A stretch of 64,000 nucleotides of DNA from Acidobacteria subdivision 2 bacterium RH1 MAG20. GTDB taxonomy: Bacteria > Acidobacteriota > Terriglobia > Terriglobales > Acidobacteriaceae. The position numbers and the translations under genes were made by a program. Position 1 is the first letter of the stretch. The number at the start of each line of letters is the position of its first letter. Positions 63,438 to 64,000 of this stretch are shown one piece after another. The notes beneath the pieces were generated by a model that did not search any database, was not told the DNA's origin, and was given only the letters and a program-made list of their open reading frames with translations. Location of the stretch: positions 1 through 64,000 of the forward strand of contig NFUO01000112.1 in assembly GCA_002197545.1 (NCBI GenBank), given 5' to 3'.

Positions 63438-64000
63438 CTAAATGTATTTCACAGCCAGGCTGATCGGTGCCTTTACCCGAGCGACCTGGACGGCACGGCT
63501 AAGACGGCCGCTGCCGGCATCGACCGGCAGACGAAGAACGCCTCCAGCCTGATGGCTTAACACGAGAAGACTGTCGTGAGCCGCGACCATGCTCGTAATG
63601 TGAGCGGACGACATCTGCTCCATCGAGATCTGGACGGGCTTGAGCGCTCCACTGGCCGGATTGACGCGCCAGGCCATGATGCTGCTGGCTTCAGAGCTGG
63701 AATAGGAGGTGTAGAGCAGATCGCCGGAGGGGTGCATTGCCATGGAGGCGATGCCGCGCTGCGATGAGTTCGGTCCAATCGCTGCATGGTGCAGGCGCTG
63801 GAGCGCTCCGTTCTCCGCGTCATAGCCGAAGCAGGAGAGCGATGCGTCGAGCTCGTTCATCACATAGAGCAGACGGCCGGAGGGGTGAAGCGCTATCTGG
63901 CGTGGACCGCTGCCGGGTTCGGCCTGGCTTCGTGCGGCCAGGGTCAGGCCATCATCGCTCAGTGTCAGAACGTTGAGCGTGTCGTTGCCGAGGTCTGCGC
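63438..64000 (-). CDS. Beta-propeller lactonase, partial at window end
   Basis: The last 187 residues of a second lactonase-family propeller protein; its N-terminus lies beyond base 64000. Blade motifs are ADLGNDTLNVLTLSDDGLTL, GPRQIALHPSGRLLYVMNEL, GIASMAMHPSGDLLYTSYSS and VLSHQAGGVLRLPVDAGSG. The stop is at 63438. It would be transcribed before the mutarotase-fold gene and the other lactonase, in one direction. Confidence 0.85.
   Translation of the reverse strand, partial: ADLGNDTLNVLTLSDDGLTLAARSQAEPGSGPRQIALHPSGRLLYVMNELDASLSCFGYDAENGALQRLHHAAIGPNSSQRGIASMAMHPSGDLLYTSYSSSEASSIMAWRVNPASGALKPVQISMEQMSSAHITSMVAAHDSLLVLSHQAGGVLRLPVDAGSGRLSRAVQVARVKAPISLAVKYI

Overview
The window reads as a chromosomal segment of an Acidobacteriota bacterium, probably family Acidobacteriaceae (the Granulicella, Edaphobacter and Terriglobus kind). 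The support is gene content. There are two very large orphan FtsX/MacB-type permeases, each preceded by a PadR regulator and with no ATPase beside it (the ADOP arrangement). There is an Oar-like TonB receptor with an N-terminal carboxypeptidase-regulatory domain, a membrane-anchored winged-helix protein of the type common in this phylum, and a PEP-CTERM protein. The cell is diderm: lpxC, TonB/ExbB/ExbD, outer-membrane barrels and lipoproteins are present. I saw no rRNA, tRNA, CRISPR array or prophage.

Layout. 0.3-6.6 kb: winged-helix membrane protein, then a TonB receptor and phosphodiesterase pair on the minus strand. 6.9-7.8 kb: a dead IS5-type element. 8.7-12 kb: PEP-CTERM protein, then a sugar block (hexose mutarotase, dgoK, dgoA). 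12-19.3 kb: DUF2252 protein, TPR protein, a secreted protein of unknown role, AsmA-like protein, maf. 19.4-22.3 kb: M20 peptidase diverging from lpxC, then folK. 22.4-25.4 kb: a 1008-residue protein that I read as an LssY-C-like domain joined to an outer-membrane barrel. 25.7-35 kb: FAD oxidoreductase with YceI, then tgt, an HbpS-like protein, an M3 peptidase, and yajC-secD-secF. 35-39 kb: TonB, ExbB, two ExbD and a TPR lipoprotein. 39.2-41.2 kb: a biotin-dependent carboxylase alpha subunit split into two overlapping genes. 41.3-49 kb: small membrane protein, YIP1 protein and two PadR-ADOP pairs. 49-54.7 kb: ArsR with a tandem-SRPBCC protein, acpP-fabF, rmuC, DUF2278. 54.7-56.5 kb: a third PadR pair and a BrnT/BrnA toxin-antitoxin module. 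56.5-60.7 kb: folP, dacB, a TauE/SafE permease, a cytochrome c lipoprotein and a small membrane protein. 61-64 kb: two beta-propeller lactonases flanking a mutarotase-like secreted protein.

Functional links. YajC-SecD-SecF drives protein export. TonB-ExbB-ExbD energises receptors such as the one at 3.2-6.6 kb. LpxC, DacB and AsmA-like serve the envelope. AcpP-FabF and the split carboxylase concern acyl metabolism. FolK and FolP are two folate steps kept 35 kb apart. DgoK and DgoA are consecutive steps of D-galactonate breakdown.

The intergenic DNA is unusually rich in structured repeats. One dispersed element has three copies (about 12.0, 19.4 and 60.7 kb). A second family made of short stem-loops occurs at 45.7 and 50.5 kb. 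A third, built from 10-bp ACCGAT-type units, supplies the stop codon of maf and forms a 200-bp nested palindrome after tgt. These repeats, the LssY-like/barrel fusion and the PadR operator palindrome are the items I would examine first. I found no clear undescribed multi-gene defence or biosynthetic system.
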